From contig NZ_JAIRBM010000028.1 in NCBI RefSeq assembly GCF_020089865.1, positions 1-52,776 of the forward strand: 52,776 bases of DNA. The letters are read 5' to 3'. Position numbers and translations under genes: made by a program. The DNA is from Microvirga puerhi (GTDB taxonomy: Bacteria > Pseudomonadota > Alphaproteobacteria > Rhizobiales > Beijerinckiaceae). The notes beneath the pieces are model-generated. The model was not told the origin of the DNA. It was given only the letters and a program-made list of their open reading frames with translations, and ran no database searches. Below are positions 39,529-47,703 of the stretch, piece after piece; positions within the stretch are counted from its first letter, which is position 1, and each line of letters opens with the position of its first letter.

Positions 39529-41046
39529 TCACTTCTTGCTCACGCTGTCGAATCGGGGCATCGCGTTCGGCGTCGGTTTGAAGCCCGTCACGTTGGTGCG
39601 GTAAGCCGCGTGCACCATCATGTCGAGCGGGAAGATGCCCACCGCCTCATCCCAGATGATGCGACCGGCCTCCGCATACAGTTCGGCCCTCTTTCCCTGA
39701 TCGAGCTCGGCCCGCGCGGCCAGAAGCAACTCATCCAGCTTCGGATTGGCATAACCCATGCGCTTGGCCGTCGAGAGATAGAGCCGGGCCAAGGTGAAAT
39801 CGGCATCGCCGGTGAGGGTATTGCCGTCGGTGAGGGTGCTGTCCCAATCGAGCTTCAGGAGGCGGTCGAGCCATGTGGCGCGCTCCAGTTCCTGCGGCAC
39901 GACCTTGACGCCGATCTTGGCCCAGTAGCTGACCAGAGTTTCCGCGAACTCACGAACCGCGGTGCAGCACTGGCTGCTCCACATCATCGTGGTCTCGAAT
40001 CCGTTCGCGTAGCCCGCGTCCGCAAGGAGTTGCTTCGCCTTCGCCACGTCATAGGCGTACGGCTTCTGAACCGACGAGCCGAATACGGCCTGCGGGATCG
40101 GCCCCTTTGCGACGGTTGCGGTGCCTGGAAAGAGATCCTTCTGGATTTGCGCGAAATCGACCGCATGCCACATGGCCTGCCGGACACGGGCATCGGTAAA
40201 CGGCTTTCTGGAGCTGTTGAACCAGAAGTAATAGTTCGAATAGGTCGGGAAGGACTCAACCTTCAGGCCCTGGCTCCCCCTAACCTGATCGACCTGATCC
40301 GGAGGAAGTCCCCACGTGAAGTCGATCTCGTTGTTCTCGAGGGCCGTGATGCGCCCGGAGACCTCAGGGATGTAGCGATACTCGATCTGCGCCAGCTTCG
40401 GCTTCTCGCCCCAATAACTGTCGTTCCGGACAAGGCGCACCTGTTGTCCGGCCGTGAATGCGGCCACCTTGAATGGGCCCGTCCCATAGGGGGCATTGAA
40501 GAACGCCGTATCCCGGATCTTCGCCGCCGGCGCGATCCCCAACATGGTGAGATTGCTCAGCATGGTCCCCACAGGCTGCGTCGTCCTGATCTTCAACGTT
40601 TTTTCATCAGGCGCCTCGATCGTGTCGACGGCCGCCCAAAGCCCAGCCAATGGACCCTTCTCGGCGATCAGTCGGTCGAGTGACGCTTTGGCGTCGGCGC
40701 TCGTCAGGGGCGAGCCATCGGCAAAGCGCACCCCCGACTTCAGGTGGAAGGTCCATGTGAGTTTGTCAGGATTCTCCCAGCTCTCCGCCAGCCAGGGAAC
40801 GATGGATCCGTCCTGCCGCATCACCAGCGGCTCCAGGACTTCCTGGGCCACCGTGAGTGTTGGCTGATCCGCCGCCTTTGCGCCGAACGGGTCCAGCGAC
40901 ACGATCGCGACCGGATTGGCCACCCGCAACGTCTCCGCCGCACCCTGCGCGCGGGCCTGCAAGACGGGTCCGAACGACGTGCCTACTGTGATCGCGAGTC
41001 CTAAAATTAGTCCGATGCCTTGCGGGCGAAGGCGCATTGTCGTCAT
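39529..41046 (-). CDS. ABC transporter substrate-binding protein (SBP_bac_5 family)
   Basis: The 505-residue periplasmic protein has a signal peptide (residues 1 to about 30, GLAITVGTSFGPVLQARAQ) and the large peptide-binding-type fold with SWENPDKLTWTFHLKSGVRFADGSPLTSADAK and YGTGPFKVAAF. GGAGGG precedes the ATG at 41046. The family binds oligopeptides, nickel complexes, and some sugars or opines. In this operon the ligand is expected to be an amino-sugar derivative, by context only. Confidence 0.9.
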   Translation of the reverse strand: MTTMRLRPQGIGLILGLAITVGTSFGPVLQARAQGAAETLRVANPVAIVSLDPFGAKAADQPTLTVAQEVLEPLVMRQDGSIVPWLAESWENPDKLTWTFHLKSGVRFADGSPLTSADAKASLDRLIAEKGPLAGLWAAVDTIEAPDEKTLKIRTTQPVGTMLSNLTMLGIAPAAKIRDTAFFNAPYGTGPFKVAAFTAGQQVRLVRNDSYWGEKPKLAQIEYRYIPEVSGRITALENNEIDFTWGLPPDQVDQVRGSQGLKVESFPTYSNYYFWFNSSRKPFTDARVRQAMWHAVDFAQIQKDLFPGTATVAKGPIPQAVFGSSVQKPYAYDVAKAKQLLADAGYANGFETTMMWSSQCCTAVREFAETLVSYWAKIGVKVVPQELERATWLDRLLKLDWDSTLTDGNTLTGDADFTLARLYLSTAKRMGYANPKLDELLLAARAELDQGKRAELYAEAGRIIWDEAVGIFPLDMMVHAAYRTNVTGFKPTPNAMPRFDSVSKK

Positions 41047-41090
41047 GGCTATATCCCTCCCTTGTTGCGGCGCCGCGCACAGAACGCAGA

Positions 41091-41972
41091 TCACCGGGTC
41101 GTCAAATTCGGATCGAAACGATCGCGCAGTCGGTCTCCCAGGATGCCGACCGCAATTACGAGAGCAGACAGGACGAGGCCGGGCATCGTGGATATCCACC
41201 ATGCGGTCACGAGGTAATTGCGTCCGTTCGCGATTGAGATGCCCCAGCTCGGCGTCCCGGGTGGCATCCCAAGTCCGAGGAAGCTCAGTGATGCCTCCGC
41301 CACGATGACGAGGCCGAACTGAACGGTTGCGACGACGAGAATCGGCGCGACGACAGCGGGAAGGATGCAGTGCCGGACAATATGGAGATGGCTCGCGCCA
41401 AGTGTCCGCGACGCATTGACGAAGTCGCGTACCCTTACAGCCAGCGTCTGCGCTCTGGCGACCCGCGCAAACACGACCCAGCGGGTCAGCGCCAGCACGA
41501 GAATGACGTTGACCAGGCTTGGTCCGAGAACCGCTGCGATAAGAACGGCAAGGAGGATGGACGGGAAGGCAAGCTGGATATCGGCAAGCCGCATCACGAC
41601 CGTATCGAGCCATCCTCCGCGATATCCTGCCAGCACGCCAAGGGCTGTCCCGACAGTTCCTGCGAGGAGCAAGGTCAGGATGCCGACGGTCAGGGAAATT
41701 TGGGCCCCCGCGATGACTTGTCCGAAGAGATCACGCCCGACCTGATCGGTTCCGAACAGCGCAAGTGAGCCATCACGCAGTTCCGTCAATGGAGGACGCA
41801 GCCGCTGACTGGTGTTGGTCGCGACAGGATCGTAGTGCGTGAGGAACGGGCCAAAGACGGCCGCGAGGACATAAAGCGTGCAGAACAGGGCCGGCACGAG
41901 AAGCCTAAGATCGAGCTTCCCTCGACGGGGCGACTTGGCATGGGGGGAGGGCGCTGCGGGAGCTACGCTCAT
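41091..41972 (-). CDS. Oligopeptide-type ABC transporter permease (DppC-like)
   Basis: The 293-residue inner-membrane protein starts MSVAPAAPSPHAKSPRRG with a positively charged cytoplasmic tail, then a first membrane helix LVPALFCTLYVLAAVFG. It has the N-terminal OppC domain and the EAA loop VNASRTLGASHLHIVRHCILPAVVAPI. Its ATG overlaps the stop of the DppB-like gene (ATGA), showing coupled translation. Confidence 0.92.
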   Translation of the reverse strand: MSVAPAAPSPHAKSPRRGKLDLRLLVPALFCTLYVLAAVFGPFLTHYDPVATNTSQRLRPPLTELRDGSLALFGTDQVGRDLFGQVIAGAQISLTVGILTLLLAGTVGTALGVLAGYRGGWLDTVVMRLADIQLAFPSILLAVLIAAVLGPSLVNVILVLALTRWVVFARVARAQTLAVRVRDFVNASRTLGASHLHIVRHCILPAVVAPILVVATVQFGLVIVAEASLSFLGLGMPPGTPSWGISIANGRNYLVTAWWISTMPGLVLSALVIAVGILGDRLRDRFDPNLTTR

Positions 41973-42892
41973 GACCCTACCCGTACGCGAGGATCGAGAT
42001 AGCCGTACAACAGATCGACGATCAGGTTGATGGAGACAAAACCCAGCACAAGCACGACGACGCAGGCCTGGACAACCGAATAGTCGCGCGCCGCGATGGA
42101 ATCGATGAGGAGACGGCCGAGCCCCGGCCACGCGAAGACCGTTTCCACGATGACCGCTCCGCCTAGGAGCCCCCCCAGTTCCAGGCCGACGACGGTGACC
42201 ACCGGGATGAGCATGTTTCGCAATGCATGCCGTCCGACCACCCGTGGCTCGCGCAGTCCCTTTGCGCGGGCGGTCTGAACGTAGCCTTCTCCCAGGACTT
42301 CGAGCAGACCGGATCGCACGAGGCGCACGATAATGCTCAACAGGGGTAAGGCTAGCGTGACAGCCGGCATAAGGATCGCTTCAGGCGTTTCCGCTCCGCC
42401 GCTGGGGAGAATGCGCAGCATGCGGGAGAAGATCATGACGAGCATGATTCCGACCCAGAAGCTCGGTAGTGCCTGTCCGGTCATGGATAGGGAGGAAATG
42501 ATCCGGTCGCTCCAACCATTGGGGCGAAGGGCACAAAGAATGCCCAATGGGAAGCCGATCATGAGCGCGATGCAGAGCGCGGCCAATGCCAGAGACAGAG
42601 TCGCTGTGAACGCTTGCGAGATCGCCTGGGTTGCTGGCATCCCAAGCCTGAAGGAGGACCCGAAGTCGAACGTTGCCATGCGTGCCAGGAAGTGCATGTA
42701 CTGGCCGAGCAACGAACCATCGAGCCCGTATTCCGTACGAAGAGCGGCAACCTGCTCAGGGGTTGCGGACGGACCCAACACCACGAGAGCGGGATCCCCC
42801 GGCACGGCGCGAATGGCGACGAAGATGATCGTCGCCGCCCCGAGGATGACGACGAGAGACGACAGAATTCGATAGCCCAGATACCTGGTCAT
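41969..42892 (-). CDS. Oligopeptide-type ABC transporter permease (DppB-like)
   Basis: The 307-residue inner-membrane protein opens MTRYLGYRILSSLVVILGAATIIFVAIRAVPGDPA, the classic DppB/OppB N-terminus, and has six predicted membrane helices and the EAA loop YVQTARAKGLREPRVVGRHALRNMLIPV. It forms the channel with the DppC-like permease. It begins 20 bp after the Gfo/Idh/MocA gene in the same operon. Confidence 0.93.
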   Translation of the reverse strand: MTRYLGYRILSSLVVILGAATIIFVAIRAVPGDPALVVLGPSATPEQVAALRTEYGLDGSLLGQYMHFLARMATFDFGSSFRLGMPATQAISQAFTATLSLALAALCIALMIGFPLGILCALRPNGWSDRIISSLSMTGQALPSFWVGIMLVMIFSRMLRILPSGGAETPEAILMPAVTLALPLLSIIVRLVRSGLLEVLGEGYVQTARAKGLREPRVVGRHALRNMLIPVVTVVGLELGGLLGGAVIVETVFAWPGLGRLLIDSIAARDYSVVQACVVVLVLGFVSINLIVDLLYGYLDPRVRVGS

Positions 42893-42912
42893 CGCGCGCC
42901 CTCGGGTAAGTC

Positions 42913-43881
42913 CTACGAACGCATTGCTGCTTCGACGGCCTCGACGAGTGCCACGGCTGCCCGACCCTCGCTTCCCGGTACCGGCGACGGCTCCTTGTAA
43001 AGCGCGGCGCGGACGAAGGCATCCAACTCGGTCCGGAGATTCGAGGCCCCGTTCCCCTCTCGGCTCGGCCAGAAGTAGGTGTCCATATTCACGGCATTGC
43101 CCTCTCTAGGCACCATGAGGAGGTCCGTATGGCTCAAGGTCACCTCAATGGCTGCCTTCGAACCAATGATGCGAAGGCCGGCATCGGCGCGGGAGGGACG
43201 GCTGTGCGGAAGGGTCCAACTGTTTTCCATCGTGGCGATGGCTCCCCCGTCGAGTCTCAGCAACGCATGGACGATATCCTCCGTGCCCGGGGAGAGGACG
43301 TTGCGTCCGAGCGCGGCCACGACCTCGGCCTCCTGGCCAGTGACGAAACGGAGCAGGTCGGCGTCATGGATGCCCAGGAACCAAGCCACTGAGGTTCGGT
43401 CCCAAATCCCGACGCCAACCGCCTGGGAGGTCGACCGCCACACCTTCGCGTGCCAGATCTCTCCGATATCCCCGCTCCGGACGAGTTCACGGGCGCGGAT
43501 GACACGCGGATCGAACCGCAAGATTTGCCCGATCATCAAGGCGTCCGGATCAGGGCAGTTGGCCAGGATCCGATCACAGCTCTCGGTGGAGAGTGACATC
43601 GGCTTCTCGAGAAGAACCCGCTTCCCCGCAGCGAGCGCCCTAATCGTCGGCTCCTCGTGAAGATGATCTGGCAGGCAGATCGAAACGGCGTCGACCTGGT
43701 CAAGGAGCTGATCGAGCGACGCATATGCCGGGACGCCGAACTCAGCCTCTGCCTTGCTGCGTCGAGCCTCGTCAGCCTCTGCTATCCCAACGAAGTCTGC
43801 CTCTGGCAAGGTCTTCAAAACCCTTGCATGCAGATGCCCCTGTACGCCGACGCCCACAACACCGATCCGCAACCGATCCAT
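42913..43881 (-). CDS. Gfo/Idh/MocA-family oxidoreductase
   Basis: The 322-residue NAD(P)-dependent enzyme has a Rossmann domain (IGVVGVGVQGHLHARVL, residues 5-21), the EKPMS catalytic Lys motif (about 92-96) and a C-terminal alpha/beta domain with GIHDADLLRFVTGQE. The family oxidises or epimerises sugars; members such as NanOx/YjhC act on 2,7-anhydro-sialic acid. It is the first gene of the operon that also carries NanE and a hexosamine kinase, which makes an amino-sugar or sialic-acid derivative a reasonable substrate, but this is inference. Confidence 0.9.
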   Translation of the reverse strand: MDRLRIGVVGVGVQGHLHARVLKTLPEADFVGIAEADEARRSKAEAEFGVPAYASLDQLLDQVDAVSICLPDHLHEEPTIRALAAGKRVLLEKPMSLSTESCDRILANCPDPDALMIGQILRFDPRVIRARELVRSGDIGEIWHAKVWRSTSQAVGVGIWDRTSVAWFLGIHDADLLRFVTGQEAEVVAALGRNVLSPGTEDIVHALLRLDGGAIATMENSWTLPHSRPSRADAGLRIIGSKAAIEVTLSHTDLLMVPREGNAVNMDTYFWPSREGNGASNLRTELDAFVRAALYKEPSPVPGSEGRAAVALVEAVEAAMRS

Positions 43882-43897
43882 CGCGTAGCCACCCCAA

Positions 43898-43931
43898 TAG
43901 GTATGTACCTAATTTTGTCAGGTATATACCT
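43898..43931. promoter_or_regulatory. Paired GntR/HutC-type operators of the amino-sugar operon
   Basis: TAGGTATGTACCTA (43898-43911) and the perfect palindrome AGGTATATACCT (43920-43931) are two similar dyads with centres 21 bp apart, two helical turns. Both fit the HutC-subfamily pattern GT-N-TA-N-AC (first site with TG in the centre). They lie 17-50 bp upstream of the operon's first start codon, as expected for repression by the operon's own GntR/UTRA protein. Confidence 0.75.
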
Positions 43932-44604
43932 AAGCTCCGAGGAGGGTCCGCTGTCAACCCATTATTCGGGCGCGCTCAGAGGCAGCCGCTCACGGCCTGA
44001 CACGAGCTCGTCCTAGTGGCTATGCCGATCGTCTCCATCGTCTCGGGTACATTTATCTAACCTTACGGAAGGGTGGCGCGGGATCGATCGAATGTGCGTT
44101 TCGAGGTTATGGTGACGCGACCGATGGCCGGATAGGAACAGGCATCTCACACGTGAGGCGTGCCTGTATCAGCTTGCGAAAGGCTGACGGCGCGAGCATC
44201 AGGTCTGGACTTAATCGGCAAGGCGCGGAATTTCGTGTGTTGCCGCCTGACCGAACGTCAATTCCTGAACCGAGATCGAAGGGCAAATTCGACCCTAAGC
44301 GGACACTCATGCTTCAGCGCGGCGCTCTTCGTGCGCTGGTTCCTAGACGTCGCAGATCGTGTCCGCATTCATCGCCGCGATGCCGAGGCCAACTATCAGA
44401 TCGGGCCACGTCGAGCGCCACGCGAAGTGAGACCGCGAGACTGCGTGGACGTTGCCGACTTTGGTGCATGGCAAGCCTCGTGCGGCGAAGGCCCGAGCTT
44501 GCCAGTCGAGCCGTTTGACGGCAATCTAAGCTGAGCAAGACGTTCAGCAGGTGCGTGCCGGAGTATTTTCTCGTCGGGCCATAGGACATGGGAGCTGCCA
44601 AATC
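43932..44604. other. Intergenic region between divergent genes, nothing else recognised
   Basis: About 670 bp between the operator pair and the L,D-transpeptidase-like gene. Open frames here are arginine-rich shadows without recognisable domains. It must hold the promoters for both directions. GGGAG at 44590-44594 is the likely ribosome binding site for the downstream gene. Confidence 0.4.
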
Positions 44605-45312
44605 ATGATCATGAATGGTGGGAATGCCGATGCTGGAGAGATAGACGAGGCAGCTTTGCTCGGGCGTCGGGCAGGGCTTCTCAGCCGCCGGTCGTTTCTG
44701 ATCGGCTCGGCCGTCGGTGTCGGCACGCTGGGGCTGGCCGGTTGCGCATCTGACGGCATGAGCCTCTCCGAGGCGGCGAGGGTCTACGGGCCGGTGCCCG
44801 AGGAGAAATTCCCGATCCCGGCGGTCGATGTCAGCAAGGTCGATCCGAAATACTATCGCCGGACCGTTCGCTACGACACCAAAGAGGCGCCCGGCACGAT
44901 TATCGTCGACCCCTCCAATTACTACGTTTATCGCATCGAGGAGGGCGGATCTGCCACCCGCTATGGTGCCAATGTCGGCCGCGACGGGTTTCGGTGGAGT
45001 GGTGACGCTTATGTCGGGCGCAAGGCCGAATGGGCGACCTGGACCCCGCCCGCGGCAATGATCCGGCGCCAGCCCGAGGCGGCCAAATACGCCGGCGGCA
45101 TGCCGGGTGGCCTCGACAATCCGCTCGGCGCGCGCACGCTTTATCTCTATCAGAACGGCGCGTACACGCTCTACACGATCTACGCCAGTAGTGACGCCGA
45201 ATCGATTGGCACAGGCATCACAAGCGGCTGCGTCGGCCTCCTCAGTCAGGACATGATCCACCTGTACTCACGGACGCCAGTCAAGACGAAGGTGATTGTC
45301 CTGCCGGCATAG
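44605..45312 (+). CDS. YkuD (L,D-transpeptidase-fold) Tat lipoprotein, altered active site
   Basis: The 235-residue protein has a twin-arginine signal (LSRRSFLIGSAVGVGTL) running into a lipobox (LAGC), so it should be exported folded and lipid-anchored. A YkuD domain follows (about 85-234) with typical IIVDPSNYYVYRIEEGG and GGMPGGLDNPLGARTLYLY. The active-site segment reads YASSDAESIG...SGCVGL where L,D-transpeptidases have HGTxxPxSIG...SGCIR(M/L). The cysteine is kept, but the His position is Tyr/Ala and the Arg is Gly. It may be a non-catalytic or functionally changed member. Starts at 44605 and 44611 are both possible. Confidence 0.82.
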   Translation: MIMNGGNADAGEIDEAALLGRRAGLLSRRSFLIGSAVGVGTLGLAGCASDGMSLSEAARVYGPVPEEKFPIPAVDVSKVDPKYYRRTVRYDTKEAPGTIIVDPSNYYVYRIEEGGSATRYGANVGRDGFRWSGDAYVGRKAEWATWTPPAAMIRRQPEAAKYAGGMPGGLDNPLGARTLYLYQNGAYTLYTIYASSDAESIGTGITSGCVGLLSQDMIHLYSRTPVKTKVIVLPA

Positions 45313-45395
45313 CAACGGCGTCAGCCCCGGTCTTGGCGCTGCCGGCGCGGGCAGTGCAAGCAATAGGCCTGTTCTTGGAGTTTGAGTGATTGTGC

Positions 45396-45437
45396 GCGTG
45401 ACGATACAGGTCGACGACGCGACCTTTATCGTCACGC
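45396..45437. repeat. Long near-perfect palindrome
   Basis: GCGTGACGATA (45396-45406) mirrors TATCGTCACGC (45427-45437), and inside it AGGTCG (45408-45413) mirrors CGACCT (45420-45425). The result is an 18-bp stem with a single C/T mismatch and a 6-nt ACGACG loop. It is 83 bp past the L,D-transpeptidase-like gene and has no T-run. Confidence 0.65.
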
Positions 45438-45687
45438 AAGACTCCACGTTCGCGACGCCGGTATCCAGATTGTTGAAGTGGATGCTGGAGATGGGCGTTC
45501 CTGCTCTCGGTGCCGCCTAGGCGCTCGGTGGTCTTTGCTACCGAATGCTGGATAGGATTCCATCCGCGATATCCGTGCCACATTCCGGTTGGATTGGATT
45601 TCACAAACCCAGGCTTTATGAAACGGCCTGCTGTTCCAAGAGCAACCGGGGCTTGGATGCCTTCGGTTCAAGCGGAGCATCGCCGAG

Positions 45688-45975
45688 CTAGCCATATTCA
45701 GTGTCGGGCTGCCGTTGCTCGATGTGCTGGATCGCCCAGCGCAAATAAGGGATCAGGTCATGAAAGAGGGCAGGGATCGGCGCCCATAGCAGGGCATCAT
45801 GCTTGTCAGGCTCGCAGATTGCGGGCTCTTCCGTCCATTCGGTTGCGACGACGAAGTGACACAGCCAATCGCTTCCTTCGGTCAGGCAGCCGTTCGTGAC
45901 CGGCTGCACGGCATCTGCACAGAAATCCTGAGAAACTGCGAAACGCGACCGCAGCGCCTGCACGACGGCCCGGCA
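45688..45975 (-). pseudogene. Truncated Nudix hydrolase remnant
   Basis: Read on the minus strand, the segment contains EGSDWLCHFVVATEW, EEPAICEPDKHDALLWAPI and LIPYLRWAIQHIE before a TAG stop, the typical C-terminal half of a Nudix hydrolase. The Nudix box (GX5EX7REUXEEXGU) that should lie upstream is absent; the upstream residues are unrelated. The intact frame continues to about 46230 without domain homology. It is therefore a decayed 3' fragment. Confidence 0.5.
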
Positions 45976-46174
45976 GGGTGCTGGCATGGTTTCATCTGGA
46001 TCATGGCGCCAAGCCGTCATTCCCGACTGTCTCACGAAAGACGGTTGGTGGCTGTGCGACGTCACGCCAAGCCCGGCTACCCTCGTCATCTCCCGGCGGC
46101 CCCAACCGGGCGTCGGTTGCCGCGTGCATTCGGTTGAAGCCGCCCTTCGTGCCCCCTCACTGGATAGCCCGCCC

Positions 46175-47692
46175 ATGAACGACGCCGTCGACACAGAAGT
46201 CTCTCCGCTCCGTCCCACGCCTGCTCCCAAACTTGCCCTGGCCGCTGGTCTCGCGGCCTTCGGCGATTGGCTGTTCTATGGTCATGAAATTGGCATATCC
46301 GTCGCTCTCTTTCTGGTAGGCCTCTTCGGCGCTGCATGTCTCACGCGCCCCCATCAGAACAGAGATCGCCTCTTTTCGAGCGCCGGGATCGTCGTCGCGG
46401 CGCTCCTGCCGCTCATCGTGGAGGTCCGAGCTCTCTCGGTTCTCTGCGGCATTCTGGGCACGACGCTCGCAGCCGCTGTCATATCCGGGGCGTCGGATCG
46501 CGGGATGGCGACCTTGATTGCGACGATGCAAAGACTTGTCCTGACTGGACCTTTCCGTTTGATCCCTGACCTCGTTCGAGCCAGGCGCGAAGCGAACCTT
46601 CGACAACGGGCGTCTCGCCCCCTGGGCGTGCTCGCCGGCTGGGTCGTTCCCGTCCTATGCGGTTGCGTCTTCGTTGCGCTGTTCGCCATGGCCAATCCGA
46701 TGGTCGAAGAATGGTTGGCGATCATCGACCCATCCCGTCAGGACTGGCACGTCGACGGCGGGCGGACGCTGCTGTGGGGCATTCTGCTTTCCCTCGCGTG
46801 GCCTTTCGTTGCGACGCGCGTGAGCAATAGGCTGCCCTTCGGTGCTGGCCTCCTGGCATTGAATGTTCCTGAGATCGATGAAGACAGCCGCTTCCTCGGC
46901 ACGGCGGCAATCAGGCGCTCCCTCATCCTGTTCAATCTACTGTTCGCCGTCCAAACCCTGCTTGATGTCGTTTATCTCTGGGGCGGCGCTACTCTTCCGG
47001 CCGGGATGACCTACGCGGCCTATGCACACCGTGGAGCATACCCGCTAATCGCGACGGCCCTTCTTGCGGCGGCCTTCGTGCTCACGACCCTTCGTCCTGG
47101 AGGACCGGGTGAACGATCGGCCTCGATCCGGAGGCTGGTGTATCTCTGGGTGGGACAGAATGTCATTCTGGTAATCTCATCGATCCTCCGCCTCGACCTG
47201 TATGTGGCGACCTATTCTCTCTCCCTCATGCGCATTGCAGCCTTTATCTGGATGCTTCTCGTCGGAGCGGGTCTGATCCTGATCATCGTGCGTATTGCCC
47301 TGCGCCGATCCAATCTCTGGCTCGTCAGGGCGAACCTGTTGACTGTCGCCGTCACCCTCTACGCTTGCAGTTTCATGGACTTTTCCGCCATCGCCGCGAA
47401 CTACAACCTGTCCTCTCGGCGTGAAACCCTCGTCTCGGCCTTAGCCCCTGACCTGGGATACGTCAGGCAGCTCGGGCCGCACGCCATCCCGGCCCTTGAC
47501 CGATATATCGCCCGTCATGGCGTTTCGGCGTCCTCCGACCTCGTTCGCTGGCGCAACTGGGCGGCATCGGATCTCCTCCGTCGGTTGGACGACTGGCGTG
47601 CTTGGAGCCTGAGGGACTGGCGCCTGAAACGCTACCTTGTCCGTCAGGCCGATGATAAGGGAAAGGCAATGGCCTCCGGCCAAGGGCTCTAG
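46175..47692 (+). CDS. DUF4173-type multi-pass membrane protein
   Basis: The 505-residue protein has about 12 hydrophobic segments and a DUF4153/DUF4173-like layout: LPFGAGLLALNVPEIDEDSRFLG centrally, then repeated helices, and a long C-terminal soluble tail with RYIARHGVSASSDLVRWRNWAASDLLRRLDDWRAWSLRDWRLKRYL. It starts MNDAVDTEVSPLRP; longer in-frame starts lack homology-like sequence. The following response-regulator gene begins within 12 bp of its stop, so it is cotranscribed with a two-component system and may be its sensor partner or target. Function unknown. Confidence 0.8.
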   Translation: MNDAVDTEVSPLRPTPAPKLALAAGLAAFGDWLFYGHEIGISVALFLVGLFGAACLTRPHQNRDRLFSSAGIVVAALLPLIVEVRALSVLCGILGTTLAAAVISGASDRGMATLIATMQRLVLTGPFRLIPDLVRARREANLRQRASRPLGVLAGWVVPVLCGCVFVALFAMANPMVEEWLAIIDPSRQDWHVDGGRTLLWGILLSLAWPFVATRVSNRLPFGAGLLALNVPEIDEDSRFLGTAAIRRSLILFNLLFAVQTLLDVVYLWGGATLPAGMTYAAYAHRGAYPLIATALLAAAFVLTTLRPGGPGERSASIRRLVYLWVGQNVILVISSILRLDLYVATYSLSLMRIAAFIWMLLVGAGLILIIVRIALRRSNLWLVRANLLTVAVTLYACSFMDFSAIAANYNLSSRRETLVSALAPDLGYVRQLGPHAIPALDRYIARHGVSASSDLVRWRNWAASDLLRRLDDWRAWSLRDWRLKRYLVRQADDKGKAMASGQGL

Positions 47693-47703
47693 GAGTGAGT
47701 GTC

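Larger units (their letters stand above)
45313..46174. other. Gene-poor region with a hairpin and a Nudix remnant
   Basis: This 862-bp stretch has no intact gene that I can support. It contains a striking 18-bp-stem palindrome (45396-45437) and the 3' part of a Nudix hydrolase gene on the minus strand (from 45688), both listed separately. Minus-strand frames at 45281-45604 and 45432-45695 have no recognisable domain. Confidence 0.45.

Noticed and set aside
39325..40683. 452-residue plus-strand open frame
   Set aside because: Antisense to the ABC binding protein and ATPase; low-complexity basic composition.
45281..45604. 107-residue minus-strand frame
   Set aside because: No domain, and much of it is the translation of the palindrome and the end of the YkuD gene.
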